Assembly (NCBI RefSeq): GCF_003570885.1
Contig: NZ_QXJC01000001.1
Span: 1,357,869-1,421,868, forward strand
Length of the DNA stretch: 64,000 nt
Direction: 5' to 3'
Source: Simplicispira hankyongi
GTDB taxonomy: Bacteria > Pseudomonadota > Gammaproteobacteria > Burkholderiales > Burkholderiaceae_C
Below the pieces are notes generated by a model, which saw nothing but the letters and a program-made list of their open reading frames with translations, had not been told where the DNA came from and made no database searches. The position numbers were made by a program, and so were the translations under genes. Shown piece by piece: positions 26,823-36,355 of this stretch. Within the stretch, counting starts at the first letter, position 1. The number at the start of each line of letters is the position of its first letter.

Positions 26823-28475
26823 ATGAAACATCTTTTGAACCTTTTGGCCGCCGTGGCCTTGCTCGTGTGGGGCACCCAACTGGTGCGCACGGGCATTTTG
26901 CGTGTGTTTGGGGCGAGTCTGCGCCAGCTCATTGCGCACAGCGTGCGCACGCCGCTCGCCGCCGCCCTCTCGGGTGTCGGGGTCACGGCGCTGGTGCAGT
27001 CGAGCACGGCGACCGCGCTGATTGTTTCGGCCTTTGTGGGCCAGGGGCTGATGGGCCTGGCGGCGGCGCTGGCCGTCATGCTGGGGGCTGATGTGGGCAC
27101 CAGCGCCATGGCGGTGCTGTTCTCGCTGGATCTTTCCTGGCTCTCGCCGCTGTTCATCTTCGTCGGCGTGGTGCTCTACGTCTCGCGCCAGGACACCACG
27201 GCGGGCCGCGTGGGCCGCGTGTGCATCGGCCTGGGGCTGATGCTGCTGGCGCTGCGGCTGATCAACGATTCGGCCACCGAGCTGACCCGCTCGGAGACAG
27301 TGCGCACCCTGCTGGGCGCGCTGACCAGCGACATCATGCTGGAGATCACGGTGGGGGCGATTCTCTCCATCGTGTCGTATTCCAGCCTGGCAACCGTGCT
27401 GCTGACCGCCACCCTGGTCGGCCCGGGCGGTGTGCCCGCCATCGTCGGCCTGGGGCTGGTGGTGGGCGCCAACCTGGGCAGCGGCCTGCTGGCGGTGATC
27501 ACCACCATGCGCTCCAGCGTGGAGACACGCCAGGTGCCGCTGGGGAACCTGATTTTCAAGATCCTCGGCGTGATCGTCATGGCGCCTTTGGCGGCCCCCT
27601 GGCTGCTCTACGCCCGCCCGCACATTCCCAGCGACGCGGCGCTGGTGGTGCTGTACCACCTGGTCTTCAATGTCGTCATGGCGCTGGTGTGCATTGCCTT
27701 TACCAAACCAGTCGCCAGCCTGGTCGAGCGCCTATTGCCGCGTGAGCAGGCCAACCCGACCGACACGCGCCCGCGCCACCTCGACAATTCGGCACTGGCC
27801 ACGCCGTCGCTCGCCATTTCGTGCGCCGCGCGCGAAGCGCTGCACCTGGCCGATGTGGTGGAGACCATGCTGCAGGGCATCCACACGGTAATCCGCACGG
27901 CCGACCTCAAGCTGTCGCAGGATTTGCGCAAGCTCGACGACACGGTCGATGGCCTGTATTCGGATATCAAGTACTACATGACCAAGATCTCGCGCGAAGC
28001 GCTGGACGAGCGCGAGGGGCGGCGCTGGGCAGACATCATGGGCTTCACCATCAACATGGAGCAGGTGGGCGACATCATTGAGCGCATCCTGATCGACATC
28101 GAGGACAAGAAGATCAAGCGCGGGCTCAAATTTTCCGAGGCCGGCATGGAGGAAATCAACGACCTGCACGCACGCCTGCTCGACAACCTGCGCCTGGCGA
28201 TGAGCGTGTTCCTCAACGGCACCGTACGCGACGCCAAGAAACTGCTGGAAGAAAAAACCCGCTTTCGCGAGCTGGAACGCGACTACGCTGCCGCGCACCT
28301 GGTGCGCCTGCAAGACCGTTCTGTGCCCAGCATGGAAACCAGCTCGCTGCACATTGATCTGATCAGCGATTTCAAGCGCATCAACTCGCTGCTGTGCTCG
28401 GTGGCCTACTCCGTCCTGGAGCATGACAACGCGCTGGCGCCCAAGCGGCCGCACGCGGGCAGCGGCGCGGCCTGA
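26823..28475 (+). CDS. Na+/phosphate cotransporter family protein with PhoU domain
   Basis: A 550-residue membrane protein. Residues 1-300 hold two inverted Na/Pi-cotransporter repeats; the first has the signature VTALVQSSTATALIVSA, while the second reads SIVSYSSLATVLL with Tyr where the QSS motif has Gln. The C-terminal 200 residues form a helical PhoU-like domain (ADVVETMLQGIHTVIRTADL onward). Bacterial members export or import phosphate or other anions with sodium. It follows the polysaccharide operon on the same strand with a 77-bp gap and is probably unrelated to it. Confidence 0.85.
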   Translation: MKHLLNLLAAVALLVWGTQLVRTGILRVFGASLRQLIAHSVRTPLAAALSGVGVTALVQSSTATALIVSAFVGQGLMGLAAALAVMLGADVGTSAMAVLFSLDLSWLSPLFIFVGVVLYVSRQDTTAGRVGRVCIGLGLMLLALRLINDSATELTRSETVRTLLGALTSDIMLEITVGAILSIVSYSSLATVLLTATLVGPGGVPAIVGLGLVVGANLGSGLLAVITTMRSSVETRQVPLGNLIFKILGVIVMAPLAAPWLLYARPHIPSDAALVVLYHLVFNVVMALVCIAFTKPVASLVERLLPREQANPTDTRPRHLDNSALATPSLAISCAAREALHLADVVETMLQGIHTVIRTADLKLSQDLRKLDDTVDGLYSDIKYYMTKISREALDEREGRRWADIMGFTINMEQVGDIIERILIDIEDKKIKRGLKFSEAGMEEINDLHARLLDNLRLAMSVFLNGTVRDAKKLLEEKTRFRELERDYAAAHLVRLQDRSVPSMETSSLHIDLISDFKRINSLLCSVAYSVLEHDNALAPKRPHAGSGAA

Positions 28476-28497
28476 GCAGGCTGCGGCGCACAGCGCC

Positions 28498-28722
28498 TCA
28501 GCGGCGCGTCAAAGTGATGGGTTTTGTCGCTGCTTGCGCGGGCGAACCCGGCTTGGGCCCGCAACCGCCGCAGTCGCTGCACGCCGAAGAGCAGGACGGC
28601 GCCTTGCCCAGTTCCGGCCGGATGGCCGCTAGGCGCCGGCGCAAGGCGCCGGGCATCAGGTACCAGAGGGCGTACACCACGGCCACCAGCACGGCAGCGT
28701 TCACTGCAAGGTTCTGCCACAT
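28498..28722 (-). CDS. Small FeoB-associated Cys-rich membrane protein
   Basis: A 74-residue protein with one membrane helix (LAVNAAVLVAVVYALWYLMP) and a C-terminal Cys cluster (CSSACSDCGGCGPKPG). It starts 2 bp after the feoB stop. Small Cys-rich membrane proteins encoded after feoB are recurrent and are thought to help ferrous iron uptake, possibly replacing FeoC; the biochemical role is not established. Confidence 0.8.
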   Translation of the reverse strand: MWQNLAVNAAVLVAVVYALWYLMPGALRRRLAAIRPELGKAPSCSSACSDCGGCGPKPGSPAQAATKPITLTRR

Positions 28723-28724
28723 CT

Positions 28725-30620
28725 TTACGCTCCCATCGCCAGGGCGATTCGGTAGGTGATGAAACTGCCCGCATAGGCCAGGGCAAAGAGGTAGACCGTC
28801 ATGACCAGCGCCAGGCGCGACGAGCCGGTTTCGCGCCGCACGGTGGCCAGGGTCGAGAGGCACTGCGGCGCGAAAATGAACCACACCAGGAGCGAGAGCG
28901 CCGTGGCCAGCGTCCACTGCTGTGCGATCAGCGGGCCCAGTTGCGCGGCAGTGTCATCCCCTGTGGCCGAGAGCGCATACACCGTGCCCAGCGAGCTGAC
29001 CACCACCTCGCGCGCCGCCATGCCGGGCACCAGGGCCACGGCAATCTGCCAGGTAAAGCCTATGGGTGCAAAAACCACTTCCAGCAGCGAGCCGATACGG
29101 CCCACCAGGCTGTACGCAATGGCCGGCCCGGCGCTGCCTGCCGGCGCCGCCGGGTAGGTGGAGAGAAACCACAGCAGGATGGTGAGCGAGAGAATGATGC
29201 CGCCCACGCGGCGCAGGAAGATGCGCGCACGCTCCAGCAGGCCCACCGCGAGGTTGCGCACGCTCGGCCAGCGGTAGGCGGGCAGCTCCATGATGAGCGG
29301 GGTGGGCGCCAGCTTGCCGCGCCAGAGCTTGAGCACCCAGGCCACGGCCATGGCGCTGACAATGCCGCCCACATACAGCGCAAACATCACCAGGCCCTGC
29401 AGGTTGAACACTCCCGCCACGGTTTTCGAGGGGATGAACGCGGCAATCAGCAGCGCGTACACCGGCAGGCGCGCCGAGCAGGTCATGAGCGGGGCGATCA
29501 TGATGGTGACCAGGCGCTCGCGCCAGTGCGTGATGGTGCGTGTCGCCATGATGCCGGGCACGGCGCAGGCAAAACTCGAGAGCAGCGGAATGAAGGAGCG
29601 GCCAGACAGGCCCACCGTGCCCATCACGCGGTCGAGCAGGAAAGCGGCGCGCGGCAGGTAGCCCGAATCTTCCAGCGCCAGGATGAAGAAGAACAGGATC
29701 AGGATTTGCGGCAAAAACACCAGCACGCCGCCCGCCCCGGCAATGATGCCGTTGACCAGCAGGCTGCGCAGCGCACCTTCGGCCATGTGCGCCGACACCC
29801 ACTGGCCAAGGCCGTCCACCACGCCATTGATCGCGTCCATGGGCACCTGCGCCCAACTGAACACCGCCTGGAACATGAGGAACATGGTGGCCGCCAGCAG
29901 CAGCATGCCCCACAGTGGGTGCAGCACCACGCGGTCAATGGCGTCGTCGCGCCGCAGCAGACCTTCGGGCTCGGTCACGGCCAGGCGCATGATGCGCTGC
30001 ACCTCGACCTGGGTTTGCAGCACCTGCTCCAGGCCGTGCGGCTCCCAGGGCTGGGGTTTGGTCTCGGCCGCGGGGCGCCAGCCATCAAGAAAACGCAGCA
30101 ACTCGGCGGCGCCGCCCTTCTGGATGCCCACCGTTTCCACCACCGGCATGCCCAGCTCGGCCTGCAGCCGCTCACGGTCGATGCGGATACCGGCGCTGCG
30201 GGCGGCGTCGCTCATGTTCAGCGCCAGCACCATGGGCACCCGCATGGCCCGGGTTTCGAGCACCATGCGCAGGCCCAGTTGCAGGTTGGCGGCGTTGACG
30301 ACGCAAACCAGCAGATCCGGCAGCGCCTCGCCAGCACGCTTGCCGGTAACGACGTCGCGCGTCACGCTCTCGTCCGCGCTGAGCGCATTGAGGCTGTAGG
30401 CACCCGGCAGATCCAGCACCCGCAGGCGCCGGCCGGAAGGGGTGAGCAGCACGCCTTCCTTGCGGTCGACGGTGACGCCGGCGTAGTTGGCGACCTTCTG
30501 GCGACTGCCAGTGAGCAGGTTGAACAGCGCGGTTTTGCCGCTGTTGGGGTGGCCCAGCAGCGCCAGTTGGTCAGGCGCAAGGCCGGCTGGCACGCCTGGG
30601 GAGGACATCGATGCCGTCAT
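28725..30620 (-). CDS. feoB: Ferrous iron transporter FeoB
   Basis: A 631-residue inner-membrane Fe(II) transporter. The N-terminal G domain has G1 at residues 23-30 (GHPNSGKT), G2 VANYAGVTVDRKEG, G3 DLPGAYSL and G4 NMSD. The polytopic part has two gate repeats (SLLVNGIIAGAGGVLVFLPQ, then SSFACAVPGIMATRT with the Cys implicated in transport). It overlaps feoA by ATGA and is followed 2 bp later by the Cys-rich protein, so the three genes form one operon transcribed leftwards from a possible Fur-controlled promoter. Confidence 0.95.
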   Translation of the reverse strand: MTASMSSPGVPAGLAPDQLALLGHPNSGKTALFNLLTGSRQKVANYAGVTVDRKEGVLLTPSGRRLRVLDLPGAYSLNALSADESVTRDVVTGKRAGEALPDLLVCVVNAANLQLGLRMVLETRAMRVPMVLALNMSDAARSAGIRIDRERLQAELGMPVVETVGIQKGGAAELLRFLDGWRPAAETKPQPWEPHGLEQVLQTQVEVQRIMRLAVTEPEGLLRRDDAIDRVVLHPLWGMLLLAATMFLMFQAVFSWAQVPMDAINGVVDGLGQWVSAHMAEGALRSLLVNGIIAGAGGVLVFLPQILILFFFILALEDSGYLPRAAFLLDRVMGTVGLSGRSFIPLLSSFACAVPGIMATRTITHWRERLVTIMIAPLMTCSARLPVYALLIAAFIPSKTVAGVFNLQGLVMFALYVGGIVSAMAVAWVLKLWRGKLAPTPLIMELPAYRWPSVRNLAVGLLERARIFLRRVGGIILSLTILLWFLSTYPAAPAGSAGPAIAYSLVGRIGSLLEVVFAPIGFTWQIAVALVPGMAAREVVVSSLGTVYALSATGDDTAAQLGPLIAQQWTLATALSLLVWFIFAPQCLSTLATVRRETGSSRLALVMTVYLFALAYAGSFITYRIALAMGA

Positions 30621-30934
30621 ACCGGCTCAGTCAGCGCAGCGGGCGGCATGGCCCCCACCCGCACCAGCGCAGCTTCGCGCCGGCGCAGGGCAAAGGTGCT
30701 GCGCCCGACACGCACCGCGAGCGGATCGCCACCGCCCATGGAACGGGCCATGACGCTGATGCGCTGACCCGGCAGAAAGCCGATTTCCACCAGGCGCAGC
30801 AAGACATCGTGGTCTTGCGGCTCGGCGTTCATGTTCAGGCCCTGCACCCAGGCGTCGGTGCGCAGCGGCAGGTCTGCCAGGCTGCATTCGACAGCGGCGC
30901 GGGTGGCCGCATTGTTGGGAGGCATTTGGCTCAC
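30617..30934 (-). CDS. feoA: FeoA-family ferrous iron transport protein
   Basis: A 105-residue SH3-like FeoA protein with the core LVEIGFLPGQRISVMARS and DPLAVRVGRSTFALRRREA, ending in the canonical edge strand. FeoA binds FeoB on the cytoplasmic side and is needed for iron uptake. The start used is a GTG with AAAGA 6 bases upstream; an ATG at 30925 would remove only three residues. The stop overlaps the feoB ATG. Confidence 0.9.
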   Translation of the reverse strand: MSQMPPNNAATRAAVECSLADLPLRTDAWVQGLNMNAEPQDHDVLLRLVEIGFLPGQRISVMARSMGGGDPLAVRVGRSTFALRRREAALVRVGAMPPAALTEPV

Positions 30935-30954
30935 GGCAAATCTTTGGGAAAGAC

Positions 30955-30973
30955 AATAGGAATAGTTCTCATT
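30955..30973 (-). promoter_or_regulatory. Possible Fur box upstream of feoA
   Basis: On the minus strand the 19-mer reads AATGAGAACTATTCCTATT and begins about 20 bp upstream of feoA. As a 7-1-7 Fur site, TGAGAAC-T-ATTCCTA matches 10 of 14 positions of TGATAAT-n-ATTATCA. The position and partial symmetry suit iron repression of feoAB, but the match is imperfect. Confidence 0.45.
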
Positions 30974-31127
30974 TTATAAAGTTCCGGGCAAAAGCGGGAG
31001 GTTTTTCAGCAAATAGGCGGCGAAAACACCAGAGTTTGCGTTGGCGCAAAGCGTTGGAGTCTCACAACGTGCGCCGCGCCACACGGCCGTGACAGCGCGC
31101 GCAGGCCGCGCCGTGTAGGCTCCTGCC

Positions 31128-32429
31128 ATGCAGCAGACACCCTCGGCAGAGTCCACGGCACTTCCCGACCTACCACCCACACCGTCCCCCCCGAAAACTG
31201 CGCTGTGGTTCATGCTGCTGGCGCTGCTGTCGGCCTTTGCGCTGAGCCAGGCCTACCGTACCGTTACCGCCATCATGGCCACCGGCCTGCGGCACGACTT
31301 TGGCCTGACCCCAGCGTCGCTGGGCGCGTTTGCCGGCCTGTTTGGCCTGTCGTTCGGTGTTGCGCAGTTTTTCATGGGCATCGGCATGGATGTGGTCGGC
31401 CTGCGCCGCACCGTGCTGAGCGCGTTCCCGCTGACCATCGTCGGCGCGGCGCTCTCGGCCTGGGCGCCCGGTTACCCGTGGCTGATGCTGGGGCAATTGT
31501 TGATTGGCGTGGGCTGCGCACCGGCGTTTCTGGCCTGCACCGTGTTCATCGCCCGGCATTTCCCCAGCGCACGCTTTGCCTTCGTGTCGGGCATTGCCAT
31601 GGGCGTGGGTGGGCTGGGGCTGCTGTTTACGGGAACGCCGCTGGCCTGGCTGGTGCAGCGCGCAGGCTGGCGCAGCGGGTTCGTGCTGCTGGCCGTGCTG
31701 TCGGCGCTGGCCTGGCTGCTGATCTGGCGCCGCGTGCACGAGCCAGCCCTTGCCGGCCCGCCGCCTGAGCGCGAACACTGGCGCACGGCGGTGCGGCGCT
31801 TTGGCGCGCTGTTTGTGCTGCCGCACACGCTGGGCATCCTGCTGCTGGGCATGGTGGCCTACGCGTCGTTTCTGGCGCTGCGCGGCCTGTGGATCGGGCC
31901 GATGCTGATCGAGCGCTACGGTTTCACCCTGGTGGGCGCAGGGAACATGGCGGTGGCCATGTCGCTGATTTCGCTCTTCAGCCCGGCCCTGTTTGGCCGC
32001 ATCGACCCTGGGCCGACCCGCAGACGCCGCTGGGTGGTGAATTTCTCGCTCGGCATCTCGGTGCTGTACCTGGGCGTGGGCCTGGCGCAGCAGGTGGTGC
32101 TGAACCTGGCACTGGTGCTGGCGATTTCGGTGCTGTCGGGCTATTCGGTGCTGCTGTACTCCGATGTGCGCTCGTCCTACCCGAGCGACTTGACGGGGCG
32201 GGCGCTGTCGGTCTTCACCATGGCGATGTTCCTGGGTGTGGGACTGATGCAGTCGCTTACCGGCTGGGTCGCCGGTTGGGCGCAAGGCCACGGGGTCGAG
32301 CCCTACCGCGCCGTGATGACCACGATTGCCGTAGCGCTGGCACTGGGCTCGACGGCGTTTCGCTACCTGCCAGAGTCGCCGCTGCTGCATCAGCACAGCC
32401 CGCAGGAGGCGGGGCACGGAAAAAATTAG
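31128..32429 (+). CDS. MFS transporter, first of a tandem pair
   Basis: A 433-residue major facilitator protein with 12 predicted helices. Helix 1 (FALSQAYRTVTAIMATGLRH), the loop 2-3 MGIGMDVVGLRRT and helix 4-5 LLIGVGCAPAFLACTVFIAR are closely shared with the protein encoded 115 bp downstream. The substrate is unknown. The last codons and the stop (GHGKN, then TAG) run into repeat copy F. No regulator is adjacent. Confidence 0.85.
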   Translation: MQQTPSAESTALPDLPPTPSPPKTALWFMLLALLSAFALSQAYRTVTAIMATGLRHDFGLTPASLGAFAGLFGLSFGVAQFFMGIGMDVVGLRRTVLSAFPLTIVGAALSAWAPGYPWLMLGQLLIGVGCAPAFLACTVFIARHFPSARFAFVSGIAMGVGGLGLLFTGTPLAWLVQRAGWRSGFVLLAVLSALAWLLIWRRVHEPALAGPPPEREHWRTAVRRFGALFVLPHTLGILLLGMVAYASFLALRGLWIGPMLIERYGFTLVGAGNMAVAMSLISLFSPALFGRIDPGPTRRRRWVVNFSLGISVLYLGVGLAQQVVLNLALVLAISVLSGYSVLLYSDVRSSYPSDLTGRALSVFTMAMFLGVGLMQSLTGWVAGWAQGHGVEPYRAVMTTIAVALALGSTAFRYLPESPLLHQHSPQEAGHGKN

Positions 32430-32478
32430 CACGAAAATTGGCGTTAGCGCTTATCCCTATTGCCTAGACCGCTATCGA
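32415..32478 (-). repeat. Palindromic repeat copy F between the two MFS genes
   Basis: On the minus strand this is a degenerate copy with TTTCGATAGC, then GGATAAGCGCTAACGCCAAT. It is in the opposite orientation to copies A-E. Its edge supplies the last two codons and the stop of the first MFS gene. Confidence 0.6.
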
Positions 32479-32544
32479 AACAAGAGTTCTACAGCCGCGA
32501 CAGCACAAGCCAGCCCCACGGTGTAGGCTTCAAGACAGCACCCT

Positions 32545-33816
32545 ATGTCCGCTCCTCAAATGACTCCGCCAACGCCGCAAGGCCCTTGCCCACCCATTGC
32601 GGCGCCAGTGCTGGCACGGCGCTGGGTGATGTTGATCGCGCTGATTGCAGGGTTTTCGCTGAGCCAGGCGTTTCGCACCGTGACCGCCATCATCGCCACC
32701 GGGCTGCAGGGCGAGTTTGGCCTCTCGCCGCAAGCCTTGGGGCTGTTTGCCGGCGCCTTTGCGTTTGCCTTTGGCGGCATGCAGATGTTCATGGGCATCG
32801 GCATCGACCTGTATGGCGTGCGGCGCACGGTGCTGGCGGCGTCTCCGCTGACCATCGTGGGCGCACTGTTGTCGGCCCTGGCACCGGGCTATGGCGCAGT
32901 GCTGCTGGGCCAGGTGCTGATTGGCCTGGGCTGCGCGCCGGCGTTCTTGGTGTGCACGGTGTTCGTTGCGCGCTATTTCGAGCCGCGGAAGTTTGCGTTT
33001 GTTTCGGGCCTGGCGATGGGGCTGGGCGGCCTGGGCATGCTGTTTACTGGCACGCCGCTGGCGTGGCTGGTGGCAGAGTGGTCCTGGCGCGCGGGTTTTC
33101 TGGTGCTGGCGGGCCTGGCCGTGCTGGCCTGGCTGCTGATTGCCTGGCTGGTGCACGAACCCGAGGGCGCTGGGCACGGCGCGCCGCCGGGCGAATCGGT
33201 GGCCGTGGCGGTGCGCAGCTATGGCGCGCTGTTTCTGCTGCCGCACACCGTGGGCATTTTGCTGTTGTCGCTGGTGACCTATGCCGGCTTCCTGACGCTG
33301 CGGGGCCTGTGGCTGGGGCCGGTGCTGATCGAGCGCCACCATTTCAGCCTGGTGGCCAGCGGCAACGTGGCGCTGCTGGTGTCGCTGATCTCCCTGGTGG
33401 GCCCGGCCTTGTTTGGGCGCGCGGACCCTGGCCCGCAGCGCCGTCGCGGCTGGATCATCGGGTTGACGCTGCTGGTGGGCGCGATCTTCGCCGCCATGGC
33501 GCTGGTGCAGCACAGCTGGGTGGATGTCGGCGGCGCGCTGCTGGTGGGCTTCCTGTCGGGCTACATCGTGCTGCAGTACGCCGACGTGCGTTCGGCCTAC
33601 CCGCCCGCGCTGACCGGGCGGGCCATGGCGGTGTTCACCATGGCCATGTTTCTGGGCGTGGCGCTGGCGCAGTGGCTGACCGGTGTGGCGGCTGCGGTGG
33701 CGCAAGACCATGGCGTGGAGCCGTACCGGGCGGTGTTCGGCCTGCTTGCAGCGCTGCTGGTGGCCGGGGCACTGGCGTTCTGGCTATTGCCGGCGCCGCC
33801 GGCCACGCGGGCCTGA
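32545..33816 (+). CDS. MFS transporter, second of a tandem pair
   Basis: A 423-residue 12-helix MFS protein, clearly a paralogue of its upstream neighbour: compare FSLSQAFRTVTAIIATGLQG, MGIGIDLYGVRRTV and LIGLGCAPAFLVCTVFVARY. The similarity runs the full length, so a tandem duplication followed by divergence is likely. Substrate unknown. Confidence 0.85.
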   Translation: MSAPQMTPPTPQGPCPPIAAPVLARRWVMLIALIAGFSLSQAFRTVTAIIATGLQGEFGLSPQALGLFAGAFAFAFGGMQMFMGIGIDLYGVRRTVLAASPLTIVGALLSALAPGYGAVLLGQVLIGLGCAPAFLVCTVFVARYFEPRKFAFVSGLAMGLGGLGMLFTGTPLAWLVAEWSWRAGFLVLAGLAVLAWLLIAWLVHEPEGAGHGAPPGESVAVAVRSYGALFLLPHTVGILLLSLVTYAGFLTLRGLWLGPVLIERHHFSLVASGNVALLVSLISLVGPALFGRADPGPQRRRGWIIGLTLLVGAIFAAMALVQHSWVDVGGALLVGFLSGYIVLQYADVRSAYPPALTGRAMAVFTMAMFLGVALAQWLTGVAAAVAQDHGVEPYRAVFGLLAALLVAGALAFWLLPAPPATRA

Positions 33817-33886
33817 CGCGCCACCCGGAAGACTTCTCGCTACGATCTGACACTCTGGTTGATTCCCCATACGCTCACCCATCCCC

Positions 33887-35053
33887 ATGCGCCAAGCCAT
33901 CCTGAACCTCGAAGAATCCAAAATCCGTGAAGTGGCCAATGCCGGCATGGGGCGCGGCGACGTGCTGCCGTTCTGGTTCGGCGAAAGCGACGAGGGCACG
34001 CCCGAGGCGGTGCGCGCGGCGGCGATTGCATCGCTGCAAGCGGGCGAGACCTTTTATTCGCACAACCTGGGGCTGCCCGAGTTGCGCCAGGCCGTGGCCG
34101 ATTACGCCAGTCGGCTGCACGGCCCGGTGGCAGCGGAGCGCATCGCCATCACCTCGGGCGGCGTCAATGCGCTCATGCTGGCGATGCAGGCGCTGATCGA
34201 TGCAGGCGACGAGGTGGTGGCCGTCACCCCGGTGTGGCCCAACCTCACGGCGCAGCCGCTGATTCTGGGCGCACGCCTGCGCTGCGTGGCGCTGCAACCC
34301 CAGGCGGACGGCGCCTGGACGCTCGATCTGCCCGCGCTGCTGGAGGCCATCACGCCCCAGACCCGGCTGCTGGTGGTCAACGCCCCCAACAACCCCACGG
34401 GCTGGACGCTCTCGCGCGCCGAGCAGCAGGCCATCCTGGCGCGCTGTCGCGAGACCGGCACCTGGATTCTGTCGGATGAGGTGTACGAGCGCCTGTACTA
34501 CGCCGGGGGCTCGGCCCTGGGCGCGGCGCCGTCGTTCCTCGACATCGCCGATGCACACGACCGGCTGGTGGTGGTGCAGAGCTTTTCCAAGTCCTTCCTG
34601 ATGACCGGCTGGCGCCTGGGCTGGCTGACGATGCCCGCGGCCATGACGCCGCAGATGGGCAAGCTGCTGGAGTTCAACACCTCGTGCGCTCCCGTTTTCG
34701 TGCAGCGCGCCGCCTTGACCGCCCTTGCGCAGACCGAGGCCATCACACCGCGCATCGTGGCCCACCTCAAGGGCTGCCGCGATACGCTGGTGCCGCTCTT
34801 GCAAGCCGTTCCCGACGTGCAAACGAGCAGCGCGCCGGGTGGCATGTACGCCTTTTTGCGCATTGCCGGCCACAGCGATTCGCTGCAGCTTGCCAAGCGC
34901 CTGGTGGCCGAGGCCGGCCTGGGCCTGGCCCCCGGCATTGCCTTCGGCCCCGAAGCAGAGGGCTGGCTGCGCTGGTGCTTTGCTTCTAAGGACGTGGGCC
35001 GGTTGGCGCAGGGTGTGCAGCGGCTGGAGCGCTGGCTGGCGGCGCAGCGCTGA
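33887..35053 (+). CDS. Class I/II pyridoxal-phosphate aminotransferase
   Basis: A 388-residue fold-type I aminotransferase, AspC/AlaT-like. Visible parts are FYSHNLGLPELRQAVADYAS, ITSGGVNALMLAMQAL (cofactor loop), VVNAPNNPTGWTLS with the substrate/cofactor Asn, WILSDEVYERLYY, and VVQSFSKSFLMTGWRLGW with the Schiff-base Lys. A C-terminal WLRWCFAS contains the usual Arg that binds the substrate carboxylate. The amino-acid substrate cannot be fixed from sequence. The flavin monooxygenase gene converges on it with a 39-bp gap. Confidence 0.88.
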   Translation: MRQAILNLEESKIREVANAGMGRGDVLPFWFGESDEGTPEAVRAAAIASLQAGETFYSHNLGLPELRQAVADYASRLHGPVAAERIAITSGGVNALMLAMQALIDAGDEVVAVTPVWPNLTAQPLILGARLRCVALQPQADGAWTLDLPALLEAITPQTRLLVVNAPNNPTGWTLSRAEQQAILARCRETGTWILSDEVYERLYYAGGSALGAAPSFLDIADAHDRLVVVQSFSKSFLMTGWRLGWLTMPAAMTPQMGKLLEFNTSCAPVFVQRAALTALAQTEAITPRIVAHLKGCRDTLVPLLQAVPDVQTSSAPGGMYAFLRIAGHSDSLQLAKRLVAEAGLGLAPGIAFGPEAEGWLRWCFASKDVGRLAQGVQRLERWLAAQR

Positions 35054-35092
35054 CATCCGCCATCCTGTGCATTTGGCCGTTTCTCAGCGCCA

Positions 35093-36289
35093 TTACATGG
35101 CCTGCGTGCCGTACAGCCAGGGCAGGTCCAGCAAGCGCGGCCCCAAGGTGCGCAGCGCCGCGTCGCGCCCCCAGCGCAGCACCCCGGTGGCATGGAAGAT
35201 GCGGCCATTGCGCGCCGAGCGCGCCTGCACGCGGGCGTTGCGTTGCCAGCGGTTGAGCGCGTAGCGGCGCAGGCGCAGGGAAACCTCCACGTCGTGCATG
35301 GCGAGCGCGCGCTGCAACTCGGCCGCATCCTCGATCGCCATCCCCGCGCCCTGGGCCAGGTAGGGGCGCATGGGATGGGCGGCGTCGCCCAGCAGAGCCA
35401 CCAGCCCGCGTGCCATGTCCGTCGGCCCCGCCACCGGCGGCCGGTCGCACAGCGGCCACAGGCGCCACTGGCCCCGGCTGTGGGCGACGGCGCCGATGGC
35501 GTCCTGCAGCGCGCTGCAGGTGCCGGCCAAGGCCGCTTGCAAATCGGCGGCCTGGGCGCTGTGGTCCCAGTCTTGCAGGTCGTCGGGCGCCTCGCCGTGC
35601 ACGATGACCACCAGGTTCTGCAGCTCGCCCCGGCGCACCGGGTACTGCACCGCATGCAGGTTGGGGCCCAGCCAGGCGGTGATCTGTGATGTGCGCATGC
35701 GCTTTGGCAAGCCCCCTTGCGGCACCAGCGCGCGGTAGGCCAGGTGGCCCGAAAAACGCGGCCGCCCATCGCCCAGCAACTGGGCACGCACCGTGCTCCA
35801 CAAGCCGTCTGCGCCGACCAAGGCGTCGCCTTCGATCTCGCGGCCCCGGGCGGTGCGCACCTGGACCACGTTGTCGTCTCCCTCGGCAAAGCGGTCGATG
35901 GCAACCCCCGCGTGCAAGTGCAGCGACGGTTGCTTCAACAGCGCTTCGAGCAAGAGCGCATGCAGGTCGGCGCGGTGCACGGTGCCATAGGCGGCGCCGT
36001 AGCGTGCAATGGCCGCGGCGCCCAGATCCAGCTCGGCCAGTGCTTGCCCGCTGAGCGCACTGCGCACCTGCAGGCGCTCAGGGAACGCCGCCACCGCCTG
36101 AAACGGCTTTTGCAGCCCCCAGGCCTGCAGGCAGCGCACGCTGTTGGGCCCCAGCTGAATGCCGGCACCCACTTCGCTGAAGACCGGCGCGCGCTCGTAC
36201 AAGCGCACATCCCATCCGGCATGGGTGGCCGCCAGCGCAGCCGCCAGCCCCCCAATGCCGCCACCCGCCACGAGAAGCTGTTCGCTCAT
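35093..36289 (-). CDS. FAD-dependent aromatic-ring-type monooxygenase
   Basis: A 398-residue group A flavoprotein monooxygenase, similar to salicylate or 3-hydroxybenzoate 6-hydroxylases. The FAD-binding GXGXXG is LLVAGGGIGGLAAALAATHA at the N-terminus. A second conserved stretch is EGDALVGADGLWSTVR (the DG motif), and VALLGDAAHPMRPYLAQGAG (the GD motif) binds FAD ribose. The start at 36289 (MSEQLLVAGG) is chosen so that the Rossmann fold begins at residue 4; an in-frame upstream ATG adds only a non-conserved tail. The substrate is unknown; no ring-cleavage genes lie nearby. Confidence 0.87.
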   Translation of the reverse strand: MSEQLLVAGGGIGGLAAALAATHAGWDVRLYERAPVFSEVGAGIQLGPNSVRCLQAWGLQKPFQAVAAFPERLQVRSALSGQALAELDLGAAAIARYGAAYGTVHRADLHALLLEALLKQPSLHLHAGVAIDRFAEGDDNVVQVRTARGREIEGDALVGADGLWSTVRAQLLGDGRPRFSGHLAYRALVPQGGLPKRMRTSQITAWLGPNLHAVQYPVRRGELQNLVVIVHGEAPDDLQDWDHSAQAADLQAALAGTCSALQDAIGAVAHSRGQWRLWPLCDRPPVAGPTDMARGLVALLGDAAHPMRPYLAQGAGMAIEDAAELQRALAMHDVEVSLRLRRYALNRWQRNARVQARSARNGRIFHATGVLRWGRDAALRTLGPRLLDLPWLYGTQAM

Positions 36290-36355
36290 GCGCGGCGCCC
36301 ACGCACTCGGGCCACCTGGCACGCCGCCACGCCCGCCGCTGTGCCTGCCACCGCC

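Noticed and set aside
28524..30767. A 747-codon open frame on the plus strand antisense to feoB
   Set aside because: It is rich in His, Arg and Gln with no family features and mirrors the third-codon GC bias of feoB; a codon shadow.
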